From positions 37,088,781 to 37,152,780 of the forward strand of contig CM043960.1 in the NCBI GenBank assembly GCA_014529385.2: a DNA stretch of 64,000 bases. Reading direction: 5' to 3'. The position numbers and the translations under genes are program-made. The stretch comes from Adiantum capillus-veneris (Eukaryota > Streptophyta > Polypodiopsida > Polypodiales > Pteridaceae). This document shows positions 31,346-42,227 of the stretch, in pieces. The notes under the pieces are model-generated. The model had not been told where the DNA came from and ran no database searches. It saw only the letters and a list, made by a program, of their open reading frames with translations. Every line of letters starts with the position of its first letter. The stretch's first letter is position 1.

Positions 31346-32215
31346 ATGTCATCCCCAACCTCACCTATGGCAACAAGCAAACTCAAATATATGCTTCACT
31401 CCAAACGAATTTCCATCATTGAATTGGAAATGAAAGCATGGAGAAAAGAGATGGAAGATTGGAGGAACGCGAAGACCGTTTTCCTCCGAGAAAATGAAGA
31501 AAAGGAGAAGAGGTGGAAGGACGAGAAGGATCATCTTCTCAACAAGATCGCTACGTTGGAGAATAGCATTTTGGACCTCCACAAAGAAGTGTTGGAAACA
31601 CGGTCAAAAAATGGGCTTGAAGAGGGGGAATTTCAGCCCTCTTTGAGGGAAGAAATTGACAACATCAATGAGGAGAAGAAGTCATGGGCCGCGGTCATAT
31701 CCGAAACGCAAAAGAAAGTAGAGGAGGCCGAAAAATGGATTGAGGTTGCCAAGAAAGGGAAAGGTAAGGAAGCTCCTTGTACACCCACTCTTATCAACAT
31801 GACCCTCGAAGAGGAACAAAGAAGGAGAGTGCGGGCTCTACATGTGAGGGTAACCGGCCTCAAGGACATAAACAATGTGGAAAAAGAGGTCACAAGCCTC
31901 ACATCAATGATGGGGGTGGAGAAGCCTTCACACACAAAGGCATGGAGAGTGGGCAAGAAGAGTGAGGGCCCCGGAGAATCTTCAAAGGAAAGAGCTCTCA
32001 TACTACGCTTCCCTTCATTGGAAGAGAAGAAGGAATTCTTGAGGAAGAGACCTACTCTCAAGAAGACGGGTATTTTGTTAGGCGATGACCTCACTCTCTC
32101 ACAACTTGCGCATATGAGAGAAGTAATGCCCGAGATTCAAGCGGCAAGGGAGAAGGGGAAGATGGCCTTTAACAGAGATGGTCGGGTGGTGATTGTAGAG
32201 CGGCGCTCTACATGA
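31346..32215 (+). CDS. LINE L1X ORF1: coiled-coil RNA-binding protein
   Basis: An intact 289-codon frame starts directly after a CT tract. Residues about 20-145 are rich in Glu/Lys with heptad-like spacing, a predicted coiled coil. The second half (about 160-285) contains R-V-R-A-L-H-V-R-V-T-G-L, A-L-I-L-R-F-P-S-L-E-E-K-K-E-F-L and G-I-L-L-G-D-D-L-T, the layout of the RRM-like and C-terminal domains of LINE ORF1 proteins that bind the element's RNA. There is no CCHC knuckle. It ends in TGA (32213-32215) followed by CGG, and ORF2 continues in the same frame. Confidence 0.85.
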   Translation: MSSPTSPMATSKLKYMLHSKRISIIELEMKAWRKEMEDWRNAKTVFLRENEEKEKRWKDEKDHLLNKIATLENSILDLHKEVLETRSKNGLEEGEFQPSLREEIDNINEEKKSWAAVISETQKKVEEAEKWIEVAKKGKGKEAPCTPTLINMTLEEEQRRRVRALHVRVTGLKDINNVEKEVTSLTSMMGVEKPSHTKAWRVGKKSEGPGESSKERALILRFPSLEEKKEFLRKRPTLKKTGILLGDDLTLSQLAHMREVMPEIQAAREKGKMAFNRDGRVVIVERRST

Positions 32216-35200
32216 CGGTGCGAGACCTATGGGACCACATTGAGGATGGCGACTTGGAATTGTAATGGGTCTATGAGGTTGGATGTTGGTGCCTTTGAGG
32301 ACAGTTTCAGAGACAAGGACATTGTTTTCTTTTCAGAGACTCACCAGGCCCCTGGCCAACTGTTGCCACATGTGGTGGGATACAAATGGGAGACAGCCCA
32401 CAGAACAGTCACGAGATCTGAGCATGGGAGTAGAGGTTCAGGAGGAGTAGCGGTGTTGTTTAGGGAGGAGCTACAGCCACTACTACATATTGTACGGAGA
32501 GATGATCAGGCTAGATACATGTGGGTGAGGCTGAGAGCTGACACAGGTCGATTTCTATATATTGCTATATGTTACTTCCCCCCTAGTACGTCAGTATATG
32601 CTGTATCCAGAGGGCAGTCGCCTTTCTCAATTCTAGATGATGATATATGGGAGTTTTCTAGGGATGGTGATATCATCCTCCTAGGAGACTTCAATGCTCG
32701 AACGGGCAACTGTCAGACAGTCTTCTACGACACTTCAGATGAGATGCTTAGAGAGTTGGATGTGGGTGAGCTGGGGTTTGACAGATGCTCACATGACAGA
32801 GAGTAGACTGAGTATGGGAGATACCTCACGGAGATGACGACTACACATGGGCTAGCCATACTTAATGGCTTACAGCGGTTTCCTGGAGCAGCAGGCTTCA
32901 CATGCTTTCCACACAGACATGGGGCCAGTACAGTGGACTATGTTATGACACAACCGAGCTTTATTCCTTGTATTCAGGATTTCACAGTGGGAGCCAGACC
33001 AGTGGGCGTAGCAGTGGATCATGCTCTCTTGACACTGTCCGTATCTTTTCAGTTTAGTACAGCCCAGAAATCAGGAGGCAGGTCACACACCCGTTATACA
33101 TTTACACCAGAGACTGACTCGGTTTATACAGAGGCGATCTGGGATCGTCTATGCACAGTTGCTCCAGGCCTCTCAGTAGAGGAGTGCACTACTTTACTGA
33201 CTAAGACACTACATGATGCAGCATCAAAGGCATACCCACACACTCAACCGGATCGGAGGCGACATTCTGGGAGCATGCCCCAGAATAGTTGGTATGATGA
33301 GGAGTGCAGAGAGATGAGAGCCCAGCTTCAGAGGGATCTTCATTTAGGAGTCATCACCTACAGACAGTCGCGGATTGCTTTCCGACGCCTTGTGCGAAAG
33401 AAGAAATGAGCTTACCTGGCCCAGATGGAGCGAGACTTGTATCAGTTGTTCTTGAGTAGAGACTCAGGCGAGGCATGGCGACTCTTCCATGAGCACTCCC
33501 CTCCCCTAGTGATTACTTCTCCTGATGTGTGGGGCCAGTATGCGACATCGTTATATACGGTTCCTGGGCAGGATTCCCTTCCAGATCCTACAGAGCCATG
33601 TCCACCTACGAGCACCTTCTTTACCACTGAGATGGTAAAGAGAGCCATTGACAGGATGAGGACCAGGAGGGCTTACGATCATGACGGTCTAGTAGCGGAG
33701 CACTTTATACATGCTAGGGATATGCTGATGGAGGTTCTTGCAGTGTTGTTCAATCGTGCCATGTGTGAGGGATTACCTGAGACTTGGAGGTTGTCTACTA
33801 TTGTGCCTATATTCAAGGCAGGTGATCCTACAGAGCCTGGAAATTACCGCACTATTATGGTTGGACACACACTGGCACGATTGTATGCATCCATTATTGA
33901 GCAGCAGTTGAGTAACTGGGCAGAGGGTGAGGGTGTACGGGCAAAGGGACAGGCAGGTTTCAGGAGGGGTTTCTCCACTCTTGACCATATTCTGACACTC
34001 AGAGCTATCATTGAGGAGGGCAGGTCACATGGGAGACGGATTTATTGTAGCTTTGTGGATTTCCGCAAAGCATTTGACATGGTACCGAGAGCTCGACTGA
34101 TGCGCAGATTGCAGGAGATGGGGGTGCCCACAGTGTTGATTTGGGGGATTATGGCTTTATACAGATCAGTGATGGGACATGTACGCACCCCAGAGGGGAT
34201 ATCTGACTTAGTTCACTCCACTATCGGGGTGAAACAGGGTTGCCCATTGTCTCCTACTCTATTTGGTATGTATGTTGATGAGGTGTCTGATTACATTGAC
34301 AGAGAGGGTGATAGAGGTGCCCAGCTGGCAGGGACGTGGATCCCATTGTTGTTATATGCTGATGATATTGTCTTGATCTCTGACTCACCAGAGGGTATGC
34401 AGCGACAGTTGGATGCATTACACAGTTTTGCAGAGGATAGCGGATTGTCTGTAAACCTTGGTAAAACCAAGGTCATGGTGTTTAACACCACACCGCAGTG
34501 GATCAGGAGATCGGCACCGACCTTCACGTATGGTCAAGAGATTGTGGAGTATACAGATGCATACACTTACCTTGGGATAGTCTTCACTGGGCCGAGGTTT
34601 TCTTTGGGGAGAGCAGCAAAGACTAGACTGACCAGAGCTTATGCGGCCTTGGGAGGCTTGGAGAGGATGTGTTTGCAGGTTTAGTTCCAGGAACCTCGGA
34701 CAAAGTTATGGCTCTTTGATACTTTAGTAGCCTCAGCTATGATGTATGGGGTACAGGTTTGGGGACCTTCTGTAGGCCAGGATGGTTGGAGACGTATGGA
34801 GAGGCCCTTGGTATCTATGATCTCCCGATTGATTAGAGCCAAGGCCTCCGTACCTCACGCGATCATTCGAGCAGAGCTAGCTGCCCCCCCCATGGAGATT
34901 GAGGCGCTTACCAGATCAGTGTCCTTTGTGCACAGCCTATGGGATACTACTAGAGACAGATATGCTAGACTGGCCCTTGAGTCTTCCAGACAGTTAGCTC
35001 TACAGGGGGACACTTCATGCTGGTATGCACAGATGACTTCATGGTTTCAGACGCATGGCTTCACCATGGACAGGTTGCCCCCTTTCCAGTATTCTCTTCA
35101 GGCACCCTCGCTGTCTCTTACACGGGTGGAGATCACTAGACTCATTCGTCAGGACCTGATCCAGCTCGACACCAGGAGGACATGGATAGAGCCGCCTCAG

Positions 35201-35740
35201 GAGTTGAGCACGAAGATGGCTTTCTATAGAGAGCATCTTCTCCACCTCACAGGAGATGGGTTTGTGATTCGACCCAGCTACATGGACACACATATTTCTC
35301 ATGGTTTGCGTTGTGCCATTGGTCAGATACGCACATCCTCACATCAGCTCGAGATTGAGACTGGTAGATTCAAAGGGATACCAGCAGACAACAGGATAGG
35401 CCGATTATGCCAAAGAGAGCCAGAGACAGAGTTGCACTACATATGTCATTGCACAGTGTTCTATGAGATATGGGGGCGTTTCCACTGCTTATTCAGAGAG
35501 GGTTTTGGTCCTCTATCTAGGGTCATGAGTTATGAGGATCAGAGATGTCTTGGACTATATCTACTTGAGTTACACAGGTATAGAGACACTTTACTGGGGA
35601 GAGCTAGAGAGAGGCAGTCCCAGAGACACATTACAGATTTCTTTTCACTAGATATGGGACAGCCAGAGGAGCAGCCACCACTACTGGCACTCTCATCGAC
35701 CGAGCATTGGAGCTACAGAGATACAGACGACCGCGACTGA
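32216..35740 (+). pseudogene. LINE L1X ORF2: endonuclease-reverse transcriptase
   Basis: ORF2 nicks the target and copies the RNA in place. First ATG 32246 (M-A-T-W-N-C-N-G). Endonuclease motifs: W-N-C-N-G, S-E-T-H (about 32333), L-L-G-D-F-N-A-R-T-G (about 32681), and V-D-H-A-L-L replacing the usual S-D-H near 33017. RT motifs: F-R-K-A-F-D near 34064, Q-G-C-P-L-S-P near 34239 and catalytic Y-A-D-D at 34355-34366. Near the end a C-Q-R-E-P-E-T-E-L-H-Y-I-C-H-C segment resembles the C-terminal zinc region. Three stops interrupt one otherwise continuous frame: TAG 32804-32806, TGA 33407-33409, TAG 34682-34684. Each is one C-to-T change away from CAG or CGA. Confidence 0.92.
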
Positions 35741-36082
35741 GGAGAGGAGCTACACAGCATCGACGGAGACTACAACAGAAGATTCGAGCCATACTCTCTC
35801 GACATCCAGAGTGCAGATGAGGATGGATCCTCACCATTTCTTCCATCTTTGTTTCACACACTGTTACATCCAGTTTACCGGGTACCTATTGTATCAGCTG
35901 CTACACCCACGTAGTTTTAGATTGTAGTAGTAGTAGTAGTAGTATTTTGTTCCACTTCTAGTTCTTTTCTAGTTCTTTTGTACCCAGACATGGTATTAGA
36001 TTCACTATTTTGTAACTGATTGGTCTCATAGGTCATTTTGGCCTTTTGAAGACGTTAATATAACATTTCATTTCATTCATTT
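35741..36082 (+). other. 3' UTR and ATTTC tail of LINE L1X
   Basis: It contains a (GTA)n run (about 35925-35945) and ends AACATTTCATTTCATTCATTT. The minus-strand copy ends with the same pentamer repeats, so the tail is part of the element. Confidence 0.85.
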
Positions 36083-36921
36083 CTCTCTCTCTCTCTCTCT
36101 CTTCATGCTAGCGCCCCCTCTTCTGGGAGGCTATAAGAGAGCAGCCCCTCCCCGTCTTGCCAGGTTGGCAGTGCACCCCCCCCCCCCCCCCCCAAGTTGA
36201 CCATCCTCTACGCAGTGAAGCTCTCCATTGAAGCGAGCAGCACCTTGTGGTGTATGTGGAGCCTCTGAGCACCCATCACCTAGAACAAGGCCTCTCATGG
36301 TTGCATGGAGCTTTGGGAGAAGTTTCATCGCGTAAAGTAGTAGAAAGCTCTCTTTCTCCCTTGTCTAGCTGCTGCAAATTCCATGTTTTCAGCCCCTAAT
36401 CACTTGTATTAGGGTGAATTTCAGCAAAGTCTTAATAGAATCTCATTCCCCACTACCTACTCTACACATACACCAAGTTTGGAGCATTTCCATCGCGAAA
36501 AGGACCTCCAATTTGACATTGGAACACGCTCAGGTAACAATTTCTGGTTATGTGCAGAAAATTTCAGCAAGCGTGTGTGTGTGTGTGTTTTGCATGTTTC
36601 TGTGGTTGGTTATTTGCAGGAATGATTACGTCCAAAGTGACACAGTTAGCGGAAGATAGATCCTCATTCGTGAGAGCTTCCGATGAGTTTTGTGGAAGGT
36701 AGACTCTCCCCTACGAGAGCTTCCCAAAATCTCGCAGAAGAGGATAGATCCTTGTGCTTGTAAAGATTCTCCCTTAGTAATAAAGATATTCTCTTTATGG
36801 GGGGGGACCAGCCCATCTTCTGGTCTCCAACGAAGTGTCAAGCTTTCTCTCTCTCTCTAATTCTCTTGAGTATTTGAAGTGCAATTAAACGTCAGTTTAC
36901 GCTTCCGTATTTTTGTGACAG

Positions 36922-36934
36922 TGGTATTAGAGCC
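36922..36934 (+). other. Primer-binding site of element E
   Basis: TGGTATTAGAGCC one base after the LTR end TGTGACA. It has one change (C to T) relative to the sites of the other elements. Confidence 0.88.
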
Positions 36935-36987
36935 TGGTTATCTCTCTCTTCCTTAAGGGATTGAGGACTCTTTGGCAGACTGTAGAA

Positions 36988-38190
36988 ATGGGAGGACGCG
37001 AGATAGAGTTCTCTCTCCATCAACAGTAGGTGGAAGAGTTGCAAAAAGCTCTCTCCCATCCAGAAGTCCAAAAGATTTTCCATACTCTTGAGAAAGGGAA
37101 GGAGAAAATGCCGATGGGGTCAGGAGAAATCCCGCAGAACCCAAAGGCGCCAGAACCAAGGAAAGATCCTTTGATTGGAACCTCCCGCATGCACGAGAGG
37201 CACAGGAAACCTCCAGAACGTCATGTGCGGTTTAACCCAAAGGTTCAAGAGCAGGATCCCCTTGATTCCCCTCAGTTCTCTTTCATGAAGGATCTGGATG
37301 ACATCGTTGCTCCGGAAGACTTGTTTCTTGACGATCCGTCGCAGCAAGAAGTGCATTCAAGGGAAAAGATTCCTGTCCATAAGGAGTCTAAGTATAGAAA
37401 GAAGGAGCACCATAAGAGGAAGCACCACAGGCAGAAAACATTCAAGTTGGGAGACAAAGATGTGAAATTCGACACCTACAATGAACGGCGTGATAATGAC
37501 AGCTTTGGCTTTCATCCGCCAATTGGAAGTTGCATTTGCTGAAGGGAATTTCAAAGAAAGATCCAAGCTTCGCCATGTTAGTATGTACCTGAAAGGCACC
37601 GCCAACAGTTGGTGGTTAACCCTTATCCTGGAAGATCGCAAACCCCAAGATTGGATTGCTTTCAAGAAGGAGTTTTACGCACAGTTCCTTCCTCCAGACT
37701 ATGAGGAAGAGGTAAAGAAAGAATGGGATCGACTTTCACAGTCAGAGAACGAAACTGTTCCGCGCTATGTGGATAGGTTTTGGGACGTTCTCTTGAAAGT
37801 CACTCCATTCAAGAAGATTGACGATTCGGAAAAGATGCGCAAGTTTGAAGCAGGATTGCATGAAGCCTTGCAAAAGGCTATGAAGCTTTACCCTCGAGGT
37901 AACTTGCAGATACTTATGGAATCAGCCCGCATAGCTGATGGAATACATGATAAGGGTACTCGGAGGAAGATGGAGCAAAGCACTTACCATGCCAAGGAGA
38001 AGGCTCTCCATGAGCAGTCTACCTCTACTTCTTCTTCTCAAAAGAAGAAAAGAACCGCCTCCGAAGCAGAAGCAAAGCCAAATCAGCCCAAGAAAGGGAG
38101 ATATCTCTTTCCTGCTGAGCTGCGAACTTACATTAGTAAAGGAAGATGCTTCAAGTGTGGACAAGTTGGTCATATGAAGGGTGACTGTCC
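36988..38190 (+). pseudogene. gag of element E
   Basis: The ATG at 36988 (M-G-G-R-E-I-E-F) is followed by a TAG at 37027-37029, after which the same frame continues to about 37490 as a His/Lys-rich segment. A frameshift there leads into the gag core (37481 on): L-K-G-T-A-N-S-W-W-L-T-L, E-F-Y-A-Q-F-L-P and Y-V-D-R-F-W-D. The zinc knuckle C-FK-C-GQVG-H-MKGD-C (38147-38188) is intact. The basic linker before it is Ser/Lys-rich. Confidence 0.9.
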
Positions 38191-38563
38191 TACCAAACCT
38201 CCACAACCACCCTCTTCCAATGCAGTCCCGGATGTACAAGGAAATACAACCAAGGATGGAAAAGAAAGAGTTCTTCTCAAAGCATGGGGTAGTATCAACA
38301 ACCAACGGGCTCTCATTTTGTTTGACCCTGGCAGTACAGACAACTTCATCTCTACAAAGCTAGCTGATGACCTGAACGTACAGCCCAATCGTTTTGGAGT
38401 TTCTATTCAAGCACAATCTGCTTTCAAAGGGCAAAACTCAAACTCTACTCCAATCATAGGGAAGTTGAATCTAAAGGTCGACGACTACAAGGATCAAGAG
38501 TCTTTCTTACTAGCTTCACTTGAAGGATGCAATGTTATCTTGGGAATGCCTTGGCACTAGAAG
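38191..38563 (+). pseudogene. Aspartic protease of element E
   Basis: It is in one frame with gag. Active site A-L-I-L-F-D-P-G-S-T-D-N-F has the catalytic Asp at 38324-38326; the D-P-G-S form is normal for plant Ty3 elements. The C-terminal motif G-C-N-V-I-L-G-M-P-W-H ends at a TAG (38558-38560), beyond which the frame continues into the linker. Confidence 0.88.
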
Positions 38564-39640
38564 ATGCATCTCATTCTTGACTATGTTCAGAAAACCTTAT
38601 CTTTTGCTCATAAAGGAAAGGAGTATCTTGTACTTGCAGATGCAGGTGATTGGCGTATTCCTATCGCCAATCACATTGCCATCAAGAAAGAAATGAAAAA
38701 GTGTGTTTCAGCGTACTTGATTTTTGCAAGAGAGAGAGATGTGTCTGTTTCACAACTTTCTTCCTCTTTAGAGCAAAAAAGACTTAAGTTATTAGAAAGT
38801 TATAAAGATTGCTTTGCAGATGAACTTCCAAATGAACTCCCACCTTCGCGACCTGAGGATCATACAATTGATTTGATCCCAGGAAGTTCTCCTCCAAATC
38901 AGTCCCCTTATCGAGTTAGTCTAATGCAGCAAGAGGAAATTCTCAAGCAGGTTAACGAACTTTTGGAGAAGGGCTTAATAAGGCCTAGGTACTTATCCAT
39001 ATTGTTCACCTGTTTTGCTAGTACAGAAAAAGGATGGCACATTCCGCATGTGCATAGACTATAGATCTCTAAACAAGATCATAATCAAGAATCGATTTCC
39101 AATCCCTCGGATTGACAACGTTCTTGACAAGTTACAAGGAGCACGTGTCTTTAGTCGTATAGACTTGAAGAGCGGTTATCATCAAATCCGCATAGCTCCT
39201 CAGGATGTGCATAAGACTTCATTTAGAACAACCTTCGGGTTGTATGAATTCTTAGTGATGCCTTTTGGACTCACTAATGCACCAGCCACATTCAACAGAA
39301 TGATGGATAGAATCTTCCAGTCATATAGAAGCTTCACAGGCGTTTTCTTTGATGACGTCTTAATCTTCTAAGAGACGGAAGACGAACACTATAAGCATCT
39401 CGCCTTCGTGTTTGAAGAATTATGCAAACACAAATTATTTGTGAATGCTAAGAAGAGTGAGTTCTTTTTAAAAGAAATCCACTATTTGGGCCATATAGTG
39501 TCTCACAATCAGGTGAGGATGGACCCTGATAAGATTCAAGCAGTTGTAGAATGGACTACGCCAACTACAGTACATGATGTACGAAGTTTCCTTGGCCTCT
39601 GTTCCTATTATCGGCGTTTCATTCGCGCTTTTGCCGCGAT
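38564..39640 (+). pseudogene. Reverse transcriptase of element E
   Basis: The linker has D-C-F-A-D-E-L-P-N-E-L-P-P-S-R-P-E-D-H. A frameshift near 39000 shifts to the frame starting 39015. Fingers [11 protein letters not shown] is at about 39045, and [12 protein letters not shown] follows. Catalytic F-F-D-D is at 39345-39356, both Asp intact. TAA at 39369-39371 occurs where relatives have Ser in I-F-S-K. The thumb ends V-R-S-F-L-G-L-C-S-Y-Y-R-R-F near 39620. Confidence 0.93.
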
Positions 39641-40283
39641 AGCAGACCCCCTCCGTGACCTGACAAAGAAGCGGATTCCATTCCATTGGGGGTCTGGACA
39701 AAAACAGGCTTTCGAAAAGCTTAAGTATCTACTCAGTCACGGACCTGTTCTCACCGTCCCTGATCTTTGCAAACCTTTCGAGGTATACTGCGATGCATGT
39801 GGAGATTGTGTAGGAGCAGTTTTGAACCAAGAGGGTCACGCAATAGCCTATGAAAGTCGGCGCCTTAAAGATGCAGAGTTGCATGTTTCCATATACGAGA
39901 AAGAGTTAATGGCAGTAATTCATGCTCTTTCCATTTGGAAACACTATCTGTTAGGAGCTGATTTTATTATCAAGACAGATCATCAAAGTCTTCGCTACTT
40001 TCTCACACAGAGAAAGTTATCAGAAAAGCAGATGAGATGGGCCAACTTTCTTTCAATGTTTCATTTTCAGATTTTACATACTTCTGGAACGAAGAATACA
40101 GTTGCAGATGCTCTCTGCAGGCGTCCAAAGATCAATGCACTAACAACAATTTATCATGAGGAACTAGAATCTCTCAGCAAGATGTATCCTCAAGATCTCG
40201 ACTTCGCCACAATTTGGGTAGATCTTCAAGCTGGTCACTCAAGGCCACCTTATTCCATTAGGGATAATACGCTCTATCGTTAA
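39641..40283 (+). pseudogene. RNase H of element E
   Basis: The domain is open in one frame with the RT thumb. F-E-V-Y-C-D-A-C-G-D near 39777 carries the first Asp, Y-E-K-E-L-M-A-V near 39895 the Glu, T-D-H-Q-S-L-R-Y-F near 39977 the next Asp, and N-T-V-A-D-A-L near 40096 the last. It appears catalytically complete. A TAA at 40281-40283 interrupts the tether to integrase. Confidence 0.9.
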
Positions 40284-40912
40284 CAAGCAATATGCATAGC
40301 TCAGCCCTTACAACAGAAGGTGATGGATGAAGCACATAATTCTCCTTATGCGGGGCATCGGGGAATTGCTTCCACCACTAGTGCCCTTGAAAGGTATTTC
40401 TTTTGGCCAACACTCCGTGCGGACATTGAAAAACATATACGTGAGTGTTTAGTTTGCCAAAAAGTAAAATATGACAGACATAAAGTTTATTGCAAGCTTA
40501 AGCCGCTCCCTGTGCCTAACACGCCATGGGAAAGTATTGCCATGGATTTTATTACGGATCTTCCTAGGTCCAAGAATGGAAATGATGCAATCTGGACTAT
40601 AGTAGACAGATTCAGTAAGCAAGCACATTTTCTTCTAGTAAAAAAGACGATCAAAGTTGATCACGTGGCTAGAATATTTCTAGCTCAGATTTTTAAACAC
40701 CATGGATTGCCAAAGACTATTGTCAGCGATAGAGATCCCCGCATGACTAGTCTATTTTGGCAGGCATTGTTCGAAAACTTGGGAACTAAGCTTGATTTTT
40801 CATCAGCTTATTATCCTCAAACAGATGGTCAAAGTGAAATCGCTAATGCCACTGCTTTAGTGCTATGTTTCGAAACGACAATCCGAATGGGAACAGTACT
40901 TACCAATAGTTG
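40284..40912 (+). pseudogene. Integrase zinc and catalytic domains of element E
   Basis: The HHCC domain is complete: A-H-N-S-P-Y-A-G-H then C-L-V-C. The DDE residues are all present in A-M-D-F-I-T-D-L-P (about 40542), S-D-R-D-P-R-M (about 40725) and T-D-G-Q-S-E-I-A-N (about 40823). A frameshift near 40855 causes the stop at 40911-40913; the E-F-A-Y-N-N-T segment continues in the next frame. Confidence 0.92.
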
Positions 40913-41599
40913 AGTTTGCGTATAATAATACCATACATTCCTCAACTGGTAAAGCTTCCTTCGAAATTATTTATGGGAAGCCACTCTTACTTCCTATTAT
41001 TGTGACCAAAGAAAACATCTTCGCCGCAGATAAATTTGTGCGCAATATTGATATTGCCCATCAACAAGTAATGCAAGCGATTCTTCGTACTCAAGAGCAA
41101 CAAAAGAGAAAAGCAGACAAGCACAGAAGGAATCTCAATCTAGAAAAAGGACAATATTGTCCTGCTTCGGTTTGAGAAAGCTAGATTGAAAAAGCGGGCC
41201 GGAAAAGGGAAAGTTGTCAAACTTTCCCATAGATTTTACGGCCCTTTCAAAATTACAGATAAAGTCAATGACGTGACTTTCAGATTGGATTTGCCTTCTC
41301 ACTGGCGCATCCATAATGCTTTTCATGTCAGTCTCCTCCGACCATATGTTGGACCTCCTCCAGTGGCGCCAGTACAAGAAGATCCTCCAGAAGTCGAAGA
41401 GACTGAGGAAATCCTTCAACCTGAACAGACAATACACCACTCGGAGAGACAACTCAAGTCGGGGAGTCTACATCGAAAGTATAAGTTCAAGAATTACACT
41501 CCTTTAGATGCAAAGTGGATGATCGAGTCCGATCTTAAGGACTACCCAGACATCTTGCACAATTATGTTGACGCTCTACAGTTGAGGTCAACTGTTTAG
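40913..41599 (+). pseudogene. Integrase C-terminus and chromodomain of element E
   Basis: The sequence continues with V-E-F-A-Y-N-N-T and G-K-A-S-F-E-I-I-Y-G. After a frameshift near 41165 the frame from 41186 contains [20 protein letters not shown] and then the chromodomain-like E-E-I-L-Q-P-E-Q-T-I ... K-Y-K-F-K-N-Y-T-P-L-D-A-K-W. The W of the last motif is the conserved cage-region Trp. The stop at 41597-41599 lies just before the PPT. Confidence 0.88.
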
Positions 41600-41611
41600 G
41601 ACCAAGAGGGA
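41599..41611 (+). other. Polypurine tract of element E
   Basis: GGACCAAGAGGGA immediately precedes the 3' LTR start TGTAACTAAG. It partly overlaps the stop codon of the pol frame. Confidence 0.7.
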
Positions 41612-42167
41612 TGTAACTAAGTCACACTTTGTAAATATTAATCTATTTACGAGAAACAAATTATCTAATTAGTTGTGTGCACATCAGAATAGATTTAGCA
41701 GTTCTGGGGCCTCAGGTGCGCCCAAGTTTGGGCCAGTGCATATTAGGGAGACCCTAACAGAAAATACCCTGAAGCCCTAGCGATTGGGAAATTGGGTCTT
41801 CAATGAAGGGGTAGATAGTAGCTTCAGATTTCAGGCTCAGAAAATTATGCGCGCTAGTGCAAGCACAGAATGAGATGGGGTCCTTAGAACAACAGTAATC
41901 CTAAGGCTTGAATTATTCTACAGCCTTAGGATAAGTCAATTAAATTATTTTAAATTTTCTACGCTGGACCAAATGGCCGGACAAGTGCGAACAGGTAATG
42001 CCAGAGCAATGCTGGTACAGTATTGCGCTGGGGAGCAGCTAACATTTTCATTTGTTGCATCTATGTGTGCAGTTGTGCACTTTTAACTAGCATAGAATTT
42101 TTAAAGTCAAAAGTTGAATGGTTTTTAAATTTTAAAGTAAGTGTGCCACTTGGCACACTTTCCCATT

Positions 42168-42227
<60 letters not shown>

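Larger units (their letters stand above)
30911..36082 (+). mobile_element. LINE L1X: near full-length non-LTR retrotransposon inside a (CT)n tract
   Basis: A 435-bp leader, ORF1, ORF2 with endonuclease and RT, a short 3' UTR and a tail of ATTTC repeats (no poly-A) make up 5.17 kb. (CT)n lies on both sides (30860-30910 and 36083-36102). The 3' LTR of the host element shows the empty site. A 5'-truncated minus-strand copy lies at 43558-44482. The coding part is one frame over 1,465 codons with four internal stops and no frameshift, so it is recent. The clade is not determined; the ATTTC tail differs from the poly-A of typical plant L1 elements. Confidence 0.93.
30275..36920 (+). repeat. 5' LTR of element E (interrupted by LINE L1X)
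   Basis: The left part (30275-30910) aligns with 41612-42225 of the 3' LTR, and the right part (36083-36920) with 42200-43130. The two LTRs differ by an 89-bp segment (42872-42960) found only in the 3' copy, plus small indels. The (CT)n tract is the point at which the LINE entered. Confidence 0.92.

Noticed and set aside
36122-36330. 65-codon minus-strand frame, also found at 42254-42451
   Set aside because: It lies in the LTR of element E and is duplicated only because the LTR is; a C run and in/dels differ between copies without frame conservation.
38324-41599. Endogenous pararetrovirus (caulimovirid) instead of a Ty3 element
   Set aside because: LTRs, integrase with HHCC and DDE, chromodomain, PBS and target duplication are all present, and no movement-protein motif was seen.
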